Positions 10,051-21,894 of a stretch of DNA of 64,000 bases are shown here, one piece after another. Below the pieces are notes generated by a model. The model saw only the letters and a list, made by a program, of their open reading frames with translations, was not told the DNA's origin and did not search any database. Position 1 is the stretch's first letter. Every line of letters begins with the position of its first letter. The translations under genes and the position numbers were made by a program. Source of the stretch: Dasypus novemcinctus. Lineage: Eukaryota > Chordata > Mammalia > Cingulata > Dasypodidae. Where the stretch lies: the NCBI RefSeq assembly GCF_030445035.2, contig NC_092216.1, positions 16,803,405 to 16,867,404 on the forward strand. The letters run 5' to 3'.

Positions 10051-12715
10051 CAAATAGGGTTTATTCCTGGTGTACAAGACTGGTTCAACATAAGAAAATC
10101 AATCGATGTAATACATCACATTAAGAAATTGAAGGGAAAAAAACCAATAACACGTGATCATCTCGAAGAAAAGACATTTGACCAAATCAAGCACAATTTT
10201 TTTGATAATAAACCTTTCACAAGATAGGAATACAAGGACAATTCCTCAAAATGATAAAAGGTATGTGTGAGAAACCCAAAGCCAACATCATACTCAATGG
10301 AGAAATGTTGAACGCTTTTCCTCTAACACTGGGAATAAGACAAGGATGCCCACTGTCACCGTTGTTATTCAATTTTGAAGTTCCAGCGAGGACAATTAGA
10401 AAAGAGAAAAGTTCTAGCTAGGACATTAGAAAAGGGGAAAAAATTAAAGGATCCAAGTAGGAAAAGAGGAAGTAAAACTCTCATTATTTGCAGATGACAT
10501 GATCCCGTATTTCAGAAATTCTGAAATGTCTGTGACAAAGCTATCTGAGCTAATAAATGAGTTCAGCAAAGAGGCAGGATACAAGATCAACATGCAAAAC
10601 CAGTAAAGTTATTGTACACTAGTACTGAACAATCTGGGGAGGAAATTGGTCGGAAAATTCATTTGCAATAGCAACAAAAAGACTCAAATACCTATGAATT
10701 AATTTAAGCAAAGAAGTACAGGACCTACCTGCAGAAAGCAACACAATGCTAAAATAAATCAATAAAGGCCTAAACAAATGGAAAGACATTGCATGTTCAT
10801 GGATTGGAAGACTAAATATTGTGGGATACAGTCCCACCCAAACAGATTTGTAGATTCAATGCAATACCAATCAACATTCCAATGACCTACTTTACAGAAT
10901 TAGCAAAGGCAGTTTCCAAATTCATTTGGATGGGAAAGTGCCCTCAAATAGCCAAAGGATTCTAAAAACGAAGAGGGACATGGGAGGAATTTCATTGCCG
11001 GACCTTGAAATGTATTACGAAGCTACAGTTGTCAAAACAGCATGATTCTGGCATAAAGATAGACACATCAATCAGTGAAATAGAATTGAGTCCAGAAATA
11101 AACCCTCACCTGTACGGTCAACTAGTTTTTGACAAATGTACCAAATACATGTTAAGGAGACTAACAGTCTCTTCAAACAAATGTTGCAGGGAGAACTCAA
11201 TATCTATAACCAAATGAATGAAAGAGGAGCCCTATCTCTCTCCCTATAAAAGAGTCAGCTCAAAATGCATCAAAGACTTAGATATGAAAATAGGACCATA
11301 AAACTGCTAGAAAAAAAATGGAGGGAAACATCCTAAAGATCTGTGAAAAATGGTGGCTTCTTGGACCATACACCCACAGCACACTCAACAAAATGAAAAA
11401 TAGATAAATGGGATCTCCTCAAATTAAACAATTTTGTACCTCATGGGAATTTGTCAAAAGACTAAAAAGATGGCCAGCTCATGGGAGAAAACATTTGGAA
11501 ATCACATGTCCAATAAGGATTTAGTATCCATGATATATAAAGAGATCTTACAACTCAGCAACAAAAAGGACAAATGACCAATTGAAAACTGGGCAAAAGA
11601 CTTGAATAGACATTAGTTCAAAGAAGAAATACAAATGACAAAACAACACATGAAAAAAATGTTCAACATCCCTAATGATTAGGGAAATGCAAATCAAAAC
11701 TACAAAGAGATATCATTTCACACCTATCAGAATGGCTTCTATTAAATAGAGAACTATAAGTGTTGGAGAGGATGTGGAGAGATAGGAACACTTATCACAG
11801 TTAATGGGAATGCAGAATGGTACAGTCACTGGGGAAGACTGTTTGGCAGTTCCTAAAGAAGATGAATATAGACTTGCCATGTGACCCTGCAATACCACTA
11901 CTGGGTATATGCCCAGAAGACCTGAGAGCAGGGACACAAAGAAACATCTGCACACCATTGTTCACAATTGCCAAAAGTTGGAAACAACCCAGGTGTTCAT
12001 CAACTGATGAATGGAAAAACAACCTGTGTATATTCAACGTGATAGAATATTACATAGCTGTAGGAAGAAATGAACTTATAAAGCATATGACAACATAGGT
12101 GAACCTGGAGGACATTATGTTGAGTGAAGCAAGCCAGACACAAACGGACAAATACTGTATGATTGTGTTACTATGAGCCAAAGACACTGCGTAACATATT
12201 GTATGGTTCCACTTATATAAAATGTAAATATATATCAATTTACAGAGATTAACTTTGATTAGTGGTCATGTAAGGCTAGGCAAGGCATGCTAAGGGGTGT
12301 GGAGTTTTTCTGTTTGAAATAATGAAATAATTCTAAAACTTTTGTGATGATGAATGCTCAACATTGTGATTATACTAAAAGCCATTGATTATAGACTTCA
12401 GATAGAGTGTATGGTATGTGAATATATCTGAATTAAAACTGCTTAATAAGTAAGCAAATAATTGTGCAATAATAGTCAGAAATTGCGGCTATGTACAGGA
12501 GGGAATCAGAGAAATTGAGAGGTGATAAAGATTCTAGTTTGTCTGGTTTTTGGTTTACTAATAGCAGCATTATTCAAATAATGAAAATCCATTACAAATG
12601 ATTGAAGTGAGGAATACACAACTGTGTGATTCTACCAAATACCACTGATTGTCTAGTTTGGGTGAACTGTATGATTTATTAATATGTATCAATAAAATCA
12701 ATTTGCAAAAGAAAA
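10051..12715 (+). mobile_element. L1-B, right part: reverse transcriptase to 3' UTR
   Basis: The frame resumes with DQIGFIPGVQDWFNIRKSI, the conserved segment before the reverse-transcriptase palm. The catalytic LFADDM motif is intact near 10487. Later parts follow ORF2 order down to the C-terminal region at about 11640-12100, then a 3' UTR to about 12715 with an AATAAAA-like end. Frameshifts and stops break the frame. The ERV sits between this and 3850-6316. Confidence 0.8.
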
Positions 12716-12908
12716 ATGTGGGGGACATCATCCCACACCCTACAGGAGTAAAAAGGATCACAAGAGGTTACTCTAAGCTGTAGGACAACAAATTTAAACA
12801 TTTAGGTGAAATGGATAGAAACACATGGATAATCTACACCAATCAAGTAGAAAGAGAATACCTCAATAGACCCATCACAGTCAAGAAATTGAATCTGTCA
12901 TCAAAACC
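12716..12908 (+). mobile_element. L1-C, part 1: ORF2 upstream of the RT domain
   Basis: Sequence around 12780-12900 corresponds to the ORF2 region where the L1 at 23.1 kb reads KLYANKKDNLEEMEKFLE. It is broken at about 12908 by another repeat and resumes near 13328. Confidence 0.6.
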
Positions 12909-13327
12909 TGGTTCTAGAGGGAAACAGAATGAACAGGAGATACCTGTAAATAGTATGAGATTTTATAAGAGTCTCTTACATGACCTTCAGGATGCACAAC
13001 CACAGGTTCGGCAGGAAGGCTGTAAACCAGGGGCTCTGATGGAAGCCCAATGAGCTTCTGGGAGATGTTGCCTGTCCAAAGGCAAGCTGGGAAATTCTCT
13101 CTGGATGCTGAAATTGCTTCCCCTTTTAAGGCACTCAACTGGTCGAATAAAGCATCACTCATTGCGGATGGCAGTCTCCCTGGTTGATTTAGATGTGATC
13201 GGTCATCAATGCAGTAAGCGCACTGATTACTAAAATCCTTCTATTATGATTAGGCCAGTGCTTGATTGACAAAACAATTGAACACAATTACTTGCTTGAG
13301 TTTACAAATTAGCCTAACCATCACACC
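12909..13327 (-). mobile_element. Unclassified interspersed repeat, about 420 bp
   Basis: On the minus strand it begins GGTGTGATGGTTAGGCTAAT and ends TTCTGTTTCCCTCTAGAACC. A related plus-strand copy lies at 48167-48590 and shares the GCAATGAGTGATGCTTTAT and ACATCTCCCAGAAG segments. It interrupts L1-C ORF2 between TCAAAACCT and CCCAGAAAAG. I cannot name the family with certainty; an LTR or DNA transposon is possible. Confidence 0.6.
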
Positions 13328-14045
13328 TCCCAGAAAAGAAGAGTCCAGGTCCAGATGGATTCACAGATAATTTCTATTAATCATTCCAAAAAGAATACCA
13401 ATTCTGATCAAACTCTTCAAAAATAATGACAAGAGAAGACTTAACCTAACTCATTCTCTGAAGGCAACATCACTCTAAAACCAAAGTCAGATAAAGATGC
13501 AATAAGAAAAGAAAACTACAATTTCTCTAACGAATTTATATGCAAAAATACTTGCAGATCAAATCCGATAGTATATTAAATGAATTAAACATAATCATCA
13601 AATGGGTCTTACATCTACAAGTAAAACAATTAATGTAATATACTACATTAACAAATTGAAGGGGTAAAATTACATGATCAACTCTGTCAATGCAGAAAAG
13701 TGTTTTAAAAACCCAGCATTCTCTCTTAGTAAAATCACTTTGAAACACAGACATAGATATGATGTGATAAAGTACTTATATGAAACGCTCACAACCCACA
13801 TCACATTCAGTAATGAAATAATATTTGGAACAAGACAAATATGTCCTTTGTCCCCACTCTTACTTAATATTGTGTTAGAAGTTCTTAGTAGAGAAGTTAG
13901 GGAAGGAAAAGTCATCCAAATTGGAAAGGAATAAATAAAACTTTCTCTACTTGCAAATGACATAATCCCGTATATATAGAAATTCTCAAAAATCAACAAC
14001 AAAGCTATTAGAAACAACAGCTATGATGACAACACAAAGCTAAAT
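13328..14045 (+). mobile_element. L1-C, part 2: ORF2 reverse-transcriptase region
   Basis: It resumes with the CCAGGTCCAGATGG segment (PGPDGF-like) and runs through the palm region. The catalytic FADD-equivalent near 13950 reads LANDI, so an active-site aspartate has been lost, and stops are frequent. Confidence 0.75.
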
Positions 14046-14568
14046 ATAGAGATGGAATGAACATCACCTTCCCAGGGTCCACAGGATGAAGGAGTAAAAT
14101 ATGGATTAGAGTGGACTTACTGGTATTCTACTGCAGAACTACTGCAGCTGGTAATGGCAGAAACTGTAGCATTGATCTGGAGAAAGTGGCCATGGTAGTT
14201 GCTGAGGGCAGGTAAAGGCAAGAAGAGAGGAGATGTGGGGGCATTTTCGGGACTTGGAGTTGTCCTAAAGGATACTGCGTGGACAGATCCTGGACATTAT
14301 ATACCCTACCGTAACCCACTGCATGTACTCAGGGAGACTGTAAACTACAATGTAAACTATAATCCACACGGTGCAGTAGTACTCCAAAATGTATTCACCA
14401 AATGCAATGAATGTGCCACAATGGTGACAGAGGTTGTTAATGTGGGAGGAGAGGTGGGGGGGGTGCGGTATATGGGAACCTCTTACATTATTTAATGTAA
14501 CACTTTTTTGTTCTATGTATCTGCAACAAAATACAATTTAAAAAATAAATTTTTAAAAGCAAAAAAAA
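14046..14568 (+). mobile_element. L1 3'-end insertion with target duplication
   Basis: A 5'-truncated L1 3' UTR of about 520 bp, ending in an A-run, is inserted in L1-C. It is flanked by a perfect 10-bp duplication AAAGCTAAAT at 14036-14045 and 14569-14578. This shows directly that the recurrent 3'-terminal block is the mobile tail of the local L1 family. Confidence 0.85.
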
Positions 14569-14578
14569 AAAGCTAAAT

Positions 14579-16850
14579 GGACACCAAGCTTCAACGACAA
14601 CACAAAGTCAAATACCAACACTACAATGACAGCACAAAGCCACAATCACAATGACAAAACTAAAATCAACAACAAGGCTACAAGATCAGCGAAGCAGCAG
14701 GCTAGAAGATTTACATGCAAAAATTAGTGGTGTTTCTATACACTAGTCATGAGCAATCTGTGGAGAAAATCAAGAAAAAATTCCAGTTATATTAGAAAAA
14801 GAAGCAAATATATAGGAATAAATGTAAACCAATGATGTAAAAGACTTGTACACAGAAAACTGCACAACATTGTTAAAAGAAGGCCTAAATAAATGGAAGG
14901 ACATTGCATGTTCACAGATTCGAAGACCAAAAATTATTGAGATGTTAATTCTACCCAAATTGATTTAAAGAGTCAATGAAATCACAATAAAAATTCCAAT
15001 GACCTTTTTTTTTTTTTTCAGAACTCAAAACCCAATTATCAAGTTTGAAATCACAATAAAAATCACAATAAAATTGCAGTGGCCTTTTTTTGCAGAAATC
15101 AAAACCCAATTATCAAATTTGACTGGAAGTGTAAGGAGCCCCTGAGAGCCAAAAACATCTTGATGTACAATGAAGTTGGAAGATTCCTACTATTTACTTT
15201 AAAGCGTATTACAAATCTACAGTGGTCAGAACAGCATCGTATTGGCATAAAAGTAGATACACTGATGAATGGAGTTGAACTGAGAATTCAGAAAGAGACC
15301 CTCCCATCTATGGCTAACTGATATTTTGTAAGACTTCCAAGGTCACTAAACTAGGACAGAATAGTCTCTTCAATGAGTGATGTGGGGAGAACTGCACATC
15401 CATATGCAAAAGAATGAAAGAGGAAACCTATTTCATACCCTATAAAAATTAATCCAATATGCATCAAAATGGACATAAATTTAAGAGCCAGAACCATAAA
15501 ACACCTAGAAAAAAGTTGTAAGAAAGCATCGTTGAGATTTTTCCGTCATTAATGGTTTCCTAGAATTTACACTCAACACGTAAGTGATGATAGCAAAAGG
15601 AGATAAATGGGACCTCCTCAAAATTAAACACTTGTGCTTCGAAGGAGTTTAAGAAAGTGAAAAGACAATCCACTAAATGGGAGAAAATATTTGGAAATCA
15701 CATACCCGATAAAAATTTAATATTCAGAATATACCTAGAAATCCTACAGCTCTACAATGTAAAGTCAGTAGCCCCAAAGAGGAAATACAAATGGCTGAAA
15801 ACACTCAGAAATGATGTTCAACATCAGTAGCTATCAGGAAAGTGCAAATTAAAACCACAAAGAGAGATCATATTTTACCTACTCGACTGGCCACCTTAAA
15901 AAAAAAAAAGAGAAACCTAAAAATGTATGAGACGATATGGAAAAATAGGAACACTCATTCACTCAGCAGTGAATGCAAAAAGATTTGGATTGCAAAAAGA
16001 TTCAGCTGCTGTGAAAGACAGTTTGGCATTTCCTCAGGAAGCTATTAGCACACGGACGTTCATAGAAGCATTATTCACAATTGCCAAAAGAGGGAAGAAA
16101 CCCAAGTGTCTATCAAGAGATGAATGGGTAAACAAAATGTAGTATATATTTATACAATGGAATATTATTCAGATATAAGGAGGAATGAAGTACTGACACA
16201 TATAACATGGATGAACCTCAAAGACCTTATGATGAGTGAACTAATTGTCATGTATTATTAGATATAGAACCTAGACGATAGGTTTCCAGGAGATAGAATG
16301 GAGGTAGAGAATGGGAGCTGATGCTTAGCTGCTTCAGAGTTTATAAGTAGGTTGATAGAAACTGTTTGGAAAAGGACAGAGGAGATGGTAGCATGTTATT
16401 GTGAGTGTAATTACCAGTGATGAAGTATTTGTGTGAACGTGGTTGACAGGAGAAGTTTTGGGTTGTGGCTGTAATTAGAAGGAAAGCTGGAGGACAAACC
16501 ATGGATTGTATAACACAGTGAACCCTGTTGTGGATGACTGTGCTTAATAATAAAAATGTAAGAATGTTCTTAAATATGCCACCGATACGGTGTGTTAATA
16601 ATAGGGTGGTATATATGGAAAAATACACCTAAAGCAAAATATGGGCTATAGTAGCAGTAATATTTTTAACATTCTCACATCAATTGTAACAAAGGTACCA
16701 CCAATGTTAACTGTTGACAATAGGGTGGGTGAACAGAAATATTGTATTTTTAATTCTTATAGAATAATTTTCCATGACACAGAAACAAGCACATTTCCTT
16801 GTCAGTTACAATATTTTACTCTGAGGCTTATTTGAAAGTGCATGTGGCCA
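14579..16850 (+). mobile_element. L1-C, part 3: ORF2 C-terminal half and 3' UTR
   Basis: The ORF2 order continues (thumb region near 14750-15200, C-terminal region to about 16200), followed by 3' UTR to about 16850. An A-run near 15900 and many stops interrupt the frame. The 3' UTR includes an AATAGGGTGG segment seen twice (about 16600 and 16720). Confidence 0.7.
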
Positions 16851-17285
16851 GCTGCAGGTCAAAGCTTCATCTTCAGGGGAAAAAAAGATGAGCTAGGAGA
16901 AGTGTACATGAGAAGCAAGGCAATTATATCAATTAGGTTCTACATGTCAATTAACATAACCCTTGGAAAAAGGTAAACATGGAGCAAGGTCAAGTGTCTC
17001 AATGGACAGGGCCTTTGAACATCTTGAACTTTATATAGGTACATACTTCTGTGGGATATAAATGTTTCCATTTTTGTCATGGGTATGCTTTCTGAAGAGA
17101 GGCCTTTCCTTGCCACAAGGTTACTGCCCTCACAGTACCTTAAAAAATATTAACTTCCCACCTGGGAAATACCTGCTATTTTCTCAAATAACATGGCTAA
17201 AAGCTCTGGAATATATACAACTGCCTAGTAAAAGAAAACAGGTTAATAAGCCAACCCCTCAATCTTAATGCTTGTACCTATGAAT
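16851..17285. other. No gene or repeat recognised
   Basis: Intergenic sequence. The short open frame at 17062-17268 lacks recognisable features. Confidence 0.35.
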
Positions 17286-17289
17286 CTTA

Positions 17290-17750
17290 TTCCTATACTA
17301 AGCAATGCCTAAATATAATTAATGAGTAGGGGTTGCCTCTTGAACACCTACTTGCTCAAGTATGGCCTTTCTCTAAGCTGCATTCCATTAATACAGTCCC
17401 TACCTGCCCCCCCAGGATGGGTCATGAGTCCCAGACATGAGCCTCCCTGGCATGGAGAGATTACCAAGCATTAATCAGCAATGCATTTGGAAAAAGACCT
17501 AGGCCAAAATGGGGAAACACTGAATAAAACAGAGTTTTTATGGCTAAGAGATATCAAAGTGAGCCAGGAGATCATTCTAGGAGTTACGCTTATGCAGGTG
17601 TCAGGTAGATTTCACAGAGTGCCATGTAAAGAAAAACTCAAACTAAAGTTTTCCCAAGGGCTAGACACCAAAAGCAAGCCATATGTTTACAATCAACACC
17701 TCCTCCAGGGGCTCTATCTGGAAAAGTAAGACAAGCTACTTCATCTGTAT
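17290..17750 (+). mobile_element. Old L1 3' UTR-related fragment
   Basis: The stretch with CAGGATGGGTCATGAGTCCC and GAGCCTCCCTGGCATGG parallels 51265-51370 in the long L1 3' UTR, with considerable divergence. It is probably an older subfamily copy. The right end is uncertain. Confidence 0.45.
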
Positions 17751-18850
17751 CACATAGTTCTACCATTTATAAATCACCTAATCATGATTCTTCTTTTATT
17801 TGAAGCTATAATCTTCAATTTACTTGTAAGTATTTTTCTGAGAGTCTTAAAGCCTTCAGTCTGTTTCTATGCCAGTTGAGCCCTTCAACCTAGCAGGTAT
17901 ATGGTCAAACTCCCACTCTCCCATTCTTCAGCATTGCCCTTGTCAACTAATAAAATGGTGAAAATGGACCAGCTTCTTCCTGAAGGCAAGGACTATCTTC
18001 AACTGCAAGCAAAACAATTCCTTTCCACTTCCCCGTAATATCTATATCCCTCCTCAGCTTGAGCCAGTCAGAACTAGCATTGCCCCATCAAGATTAAAAA
18101 ATGAACAAAAGTGAAGGGGGAATGTAACTACTGACTAGAGCATATTTGTGGTTATTGTAGTGGTAGTCTTGTGTTAACTGAGTAACCTGTAACATTGATA
18201 TAAAAAATAGGTAAACAAAAACGTTTAGAAAAAGACCAAAGGTGGGGAAGGGAATTAATCAGTCAATTACTGTTCTCCACTTTACATAAATAAAACTTTA
18301 AGATGGTAATGAAAAATAAATAACTTAGGAAATGGGTCCTCTAAACATTTAGTTCTTGGCGCCAAGACAAGGCTAAATATAAAGTGTTAAGGTAAATATT
18401 TGAAAAATGAAGAGTGGATATTCAATATTGATTAAAGGAATAGCAAAATACAGGAAAAGCTTAGGTACATTCTTTTCCCTTCTGCCATGAGGAGCATGAC
18501 AGCTGGCTTGTGGAGATGCTAAGAAGAGATGAGAGGTGAATCTGCTGAGGTGGCCCAAATTACCTAAATGCCCTGGGATAGGGAAAATTGGCCTGGGAGA
18601 AGGTGGAATCAGGCAATGAACTAGAACTATGCAACACACCTAAGGGAGGGATCCAGTAGGACATGCTTGGTAGGCTTCTAAAAGCATATTTAGAGCTCCC
18701 AGCAAGGGGTGGGCTCTCTCAAAGAGATGAAGTGTCATGATCTGTGGTGAGATGTTTCACCAGGATCCCATCTGAATTTCAGAGGCGAGCTCTCACATGG
18801 GCTTCCTGCTGCCCTGGGAGGGAGTGAAGTGAGGAAGGGGGAAAGAGAAA
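17751..18850. other. No gene recognised; possibly old repeat
   Basis: AT-rich in the first part, mixed in the second. No exon-like frame or named repeat is supportable. The first few hundred bases could continue the preceding L1 UTR. Confidence 0.3.
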
Positions 18851-18854
18851 GGAC

Positions 18855-19080
18855 AGATTCTTTTTCTTCTTCTTCTTCTTTATTTTCTTTTAAATGTTAC
18901 ATTAAAAAAAATATGAGGTCCCCATATACTCCCCAACCCCCCAAAACCCCACTCCTTCCACATCAGCAACCTCTTCCATCATCGTGGCACATTCACTGTA
19001 CCTGGCGAATACATTTCGGAGCACTGCTGCACCACATGAACAGTGGTCTACATTGTAGTCTACACTCTTTCCCCCTGAGC
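18855..19080 (-). mobile_element. L1 3'-end fragment, antisense
   Basis: It opens with a CTT-rich T tract (reverse poly-A). It then shows the reverse complement of the L1 terminal block: ATATGAGGTCCCCATATACT, then CACATCAGCAACCTCTTCC, then GAGCACTGCTGCACCACATG. Confidence 0.7.
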
Positions 19081-19860
19081 AGTTTATTCAATTGCAAAGA
19101 GGACTCCTTGCTTGAGGCCTTGTCTGGTCTATTTTGTTTGTTTGTTTTCTTGTTTCTCCTTCCTTTTATCCACCCCCCCACACACACTGTTTTTCACTCT
19201 TTCCCCTTTTCTTCCTTTTTTTCTTTTTCTTTTTTCCTATTAAGTGCTGCAGGCAGTGTTTGTTGTTTGTTGTGTTTCCTCATCCTTTAGATCCTCTTTT
19301 CTATGCATGCTGATTTTAGCTACCAATGCTAACTATCCCCTTTCCTTTATATCTATCTTATCTTCCATCTTCTGTTTTTTCTCACACATTCCACCTCTCC
19401 TTGTTTAGCCCAAATGTTTCTGACTTTTATTTCTAACACCTCTATTCTGGTTTCAATCTTTTATTCACTCTTTATGCTATTTTCCTTTCTTTTCTCTTTC
19501 CCTCTCTCCTGACAGCACTGGCTTTCTAATTGATACAATATTCTCCATGTTCAGTTTCCCATCTTATTGTGCGTTCTCCACATTTTTATTGTTATAAATC
19601 TACCCAGGTTACATGAGTTTAATATTCATTCTCATAGTTGTCACATAATTCTTCTGCCTACATTTACTACCAATACGACTATTATATATATATTTTTCTT
19701 ACTTCTATTGCATTCCCTGGCCCCAATAAAGAGAACTTAGACAACAACAAAGAAATAGAATAAGAACGAAGACTTAACACACACACACACAAAAGCACCT
19801 AAATAAACCCCACGACTAGACAGAGAAGCTAACTAACTGAGCAACCCCATCAACATAAAA
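19081..19860. other. Pyrimidine-rich unassigned sequence
   Basis: Long C/T-rich tracts, an AT microsatellite-like run near 19683-19695 and a short CA run near 19780. It lies between oppositely oriented L1 tails, so it may be L1-derived, but I cannot align it with other copies in the window. The long open frame over 18829-19290 is compositional. Confidence 0.3.
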
Positions 19861-20858
19861 GGATGACCTGACAGTAACATCAGAGGGGTCACACTTATGC
19901 ACACCGCAGCAGGGCTGCAGACACAGCCAAAGTAGATACAAGCCCAGGTACTGGTTCTCCTGAGGGCTACAGAGACCCACAGCTTCTACGGTCATGGCAG
20001 ATGGCTCTGGAGTTCAGTGCCAGGTCAGAGGGTCCCACTTTGGAGTTTTTGTTCCTGTGTGTGATGGAGTTGGACTCAGATGTGACCTTTCTACACATGT
20101 CTCTTTTGTCACTTTTAATGGACCTGTGGTTGACCCTGGGGTTGGTGTTTATTCAGGAGACCTGAATCTCTGGACTGTCCATGTGGCAGCCAGGCCCCGG
20201 TCAGCAGCACACTTCCAACTCCTACCCTCTGGTTTATTGAACTTTCCCTGGCCAGCTAACAGGCAGGTGAAGAAGGTCAACTACCACACCAGGGAGTCAA
20301 AAGTGCCTACAATTGCAAACAGGAGAACTGCATCCATCACCATGTGGAATCTAAGCCCCCTCTTGATAAAGAGGTAGAGTGGATATAACCATCCCAGGGT
20401 CCACAGCCTGGAGGAGTACTGTATGGAATAGAGTGGACTTACTGATATTCTACTTTGGAACTATTGTGATTAGTAATGGAAGAAATTGTACCATTGATGT
20501 GGAGAAAGTGGCCACAGTAGCTGCTGAGGGTAGGGAGAGGGAAGAAGAGATACGATGTGGGGGCATTTTCAGGACTTGGAGTTGTCCTGCATCGTACTGA
20601 AGGGACAGATGCTGGTCATTGTATGTCCTGCCATGGCCCACTGGGTAGACTGGGGGAGAATGTAAACTACAATGCAAACTACAATGTAAACCACTATCCA
20701 TGTGGTGCAGCAGTGCTCCAAAAAGTATTCACCAAAAGCAATGAATGTCCCACAATGATGAAAGAGATTGTTGATGTGAAAGGAGTGGTGTGAATGGGGA
20801 GGGGAGTATATGCGGACCTCTTATATTTTTTGAATGAAACATTTAAGAGAGAGAGAGA
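19861..20858 (+). mobile_element. L1 3' UTR, 5'-truncated copy
   Basis: It follows 51520-52330 of the long L1 3' UTR in order: GGGGTCACACTTATGCA, CATGGCAGATGGCTCTGGAG, GGTTGACC... and the final TTTTCAGGACTTGGAGTTGTCC block. It ends in an AG-rich degraded tail at about 20845-20860, next to L1-D. Confidence 0.75.
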
Positions 20859-20889
20859 GAAATTACAAACCACACCAATAATCAGGAAA

Positions 20890-21669
20890 ACATGGCCTAA
20901 TCCAATGAACAAACTAAAAACCAGGAAAAGGAGCAGAACATCAAACAACTAATCAAAAATCTCAAAATAAATATCATGGGCCGATTTAATGAAGTGAAGC
21001 AAGAGACTAAGGGTATTAAGAAAACACCTGGAGAGCAAGCAGAGGAAATTGTAAACCTATGCAAAATGATAATGGATATAACGGTGATGAATGGCACAAT
21101 CCAAGAAATCAAAAACACACTCTTGGCAAGTAACAGCAGATTTGAAGAGGCAGAGGAAAGAGTTAGTGATGTGGAAGACAGGACACCTGAAATCAAACAG
21201 ATTGTAGAAGTGATAGATAAAAAGACAGAAACAATACAGCAGGGACGTAGGGACCTGAATGACAACACAAAATGCACAAACTCATGCCTGACAGGCATCC
21301 CAGAAGAAGAAGAGAAGGAAAAGGACACAGGGGGGTATTGAGGAAATAATGACTGAAAACTTCCCGAATCTACTGAGGGAGATGGAAGGACATGTCCAGG
21401 AAGCACAACACACCCCAAAAAGCATAAGTTCCAACAAGCCTACTCAAAGACATATAGTTGTCAAATCATCCAATGCTCAAGACAAAGAGAAAATATTAAA
21501 GGCAGCAAGAGAAAAGAGAAACATCACATTCAAGGGAAGCTCAATAAGACTAAGTGTTGATTTCTCATCTGCAACCACAGGGGCAAGAAGGCAGTGGTAT
21601 GACATTGTGAAAAAAATTTTTTTTCCACCCAAGAATACTCTATCCAGCACAGATGGCATTCAGAAATGA
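20890..21669 (+). pseudogene. L1 ORF1 (RNA-binding chaperone), broken
   Basis: A coiled-coil-like N-terminal stretch contains 20976-21341 (SNSRFEEAEERVSDVEDRT). The RNA-binding and C-terminal segments follow at 21349-21669 (VQEAQHTPKSISSNKPTQRH, then ILKAAREKRNITFKGSSIR). The two open segments are separated by a frameshift near 21341-21349 at a GGGGGG run. ORF1p normally trimerises and coats L1 RNA in cytoplasmic particles. This copy cannot make the full protein. Confidence 0.75.
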
Positions 21670-21894
21670 CCAATAGTTCAAAATATTCACAGAGAGACAG
21701 AAACTAAGAGAGTACGCCAATAAGAAACTTGTCCTTCAAGAAACACTGAAGGGAGTTCTGCAGGATGAAAGAAAAAATAGGAGAGAAAGAGTTGTAGGAG
21801 ACTGTTAGAACAACTGAAAATACAGAAAGAGAAGAAGAAAATACAACAACATATGACATACACAAATCCAAAGAATATATAGAAAATATAAGTA

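Noticed and set aside
6343-10227. Many long open frames in the CpG-rich provirus
   Set aside because: They lie in LTR sequence on both strands, show no retroviral protein motifs and reflect stop-poor GC-rich composition.
18829-19290. Open frame of 153 codons
   Set aside because: It spans an antisense L1 tail and a pyrimidine-rich tract; the Ser/Phe/Leu-rich translation is typical of such composition.
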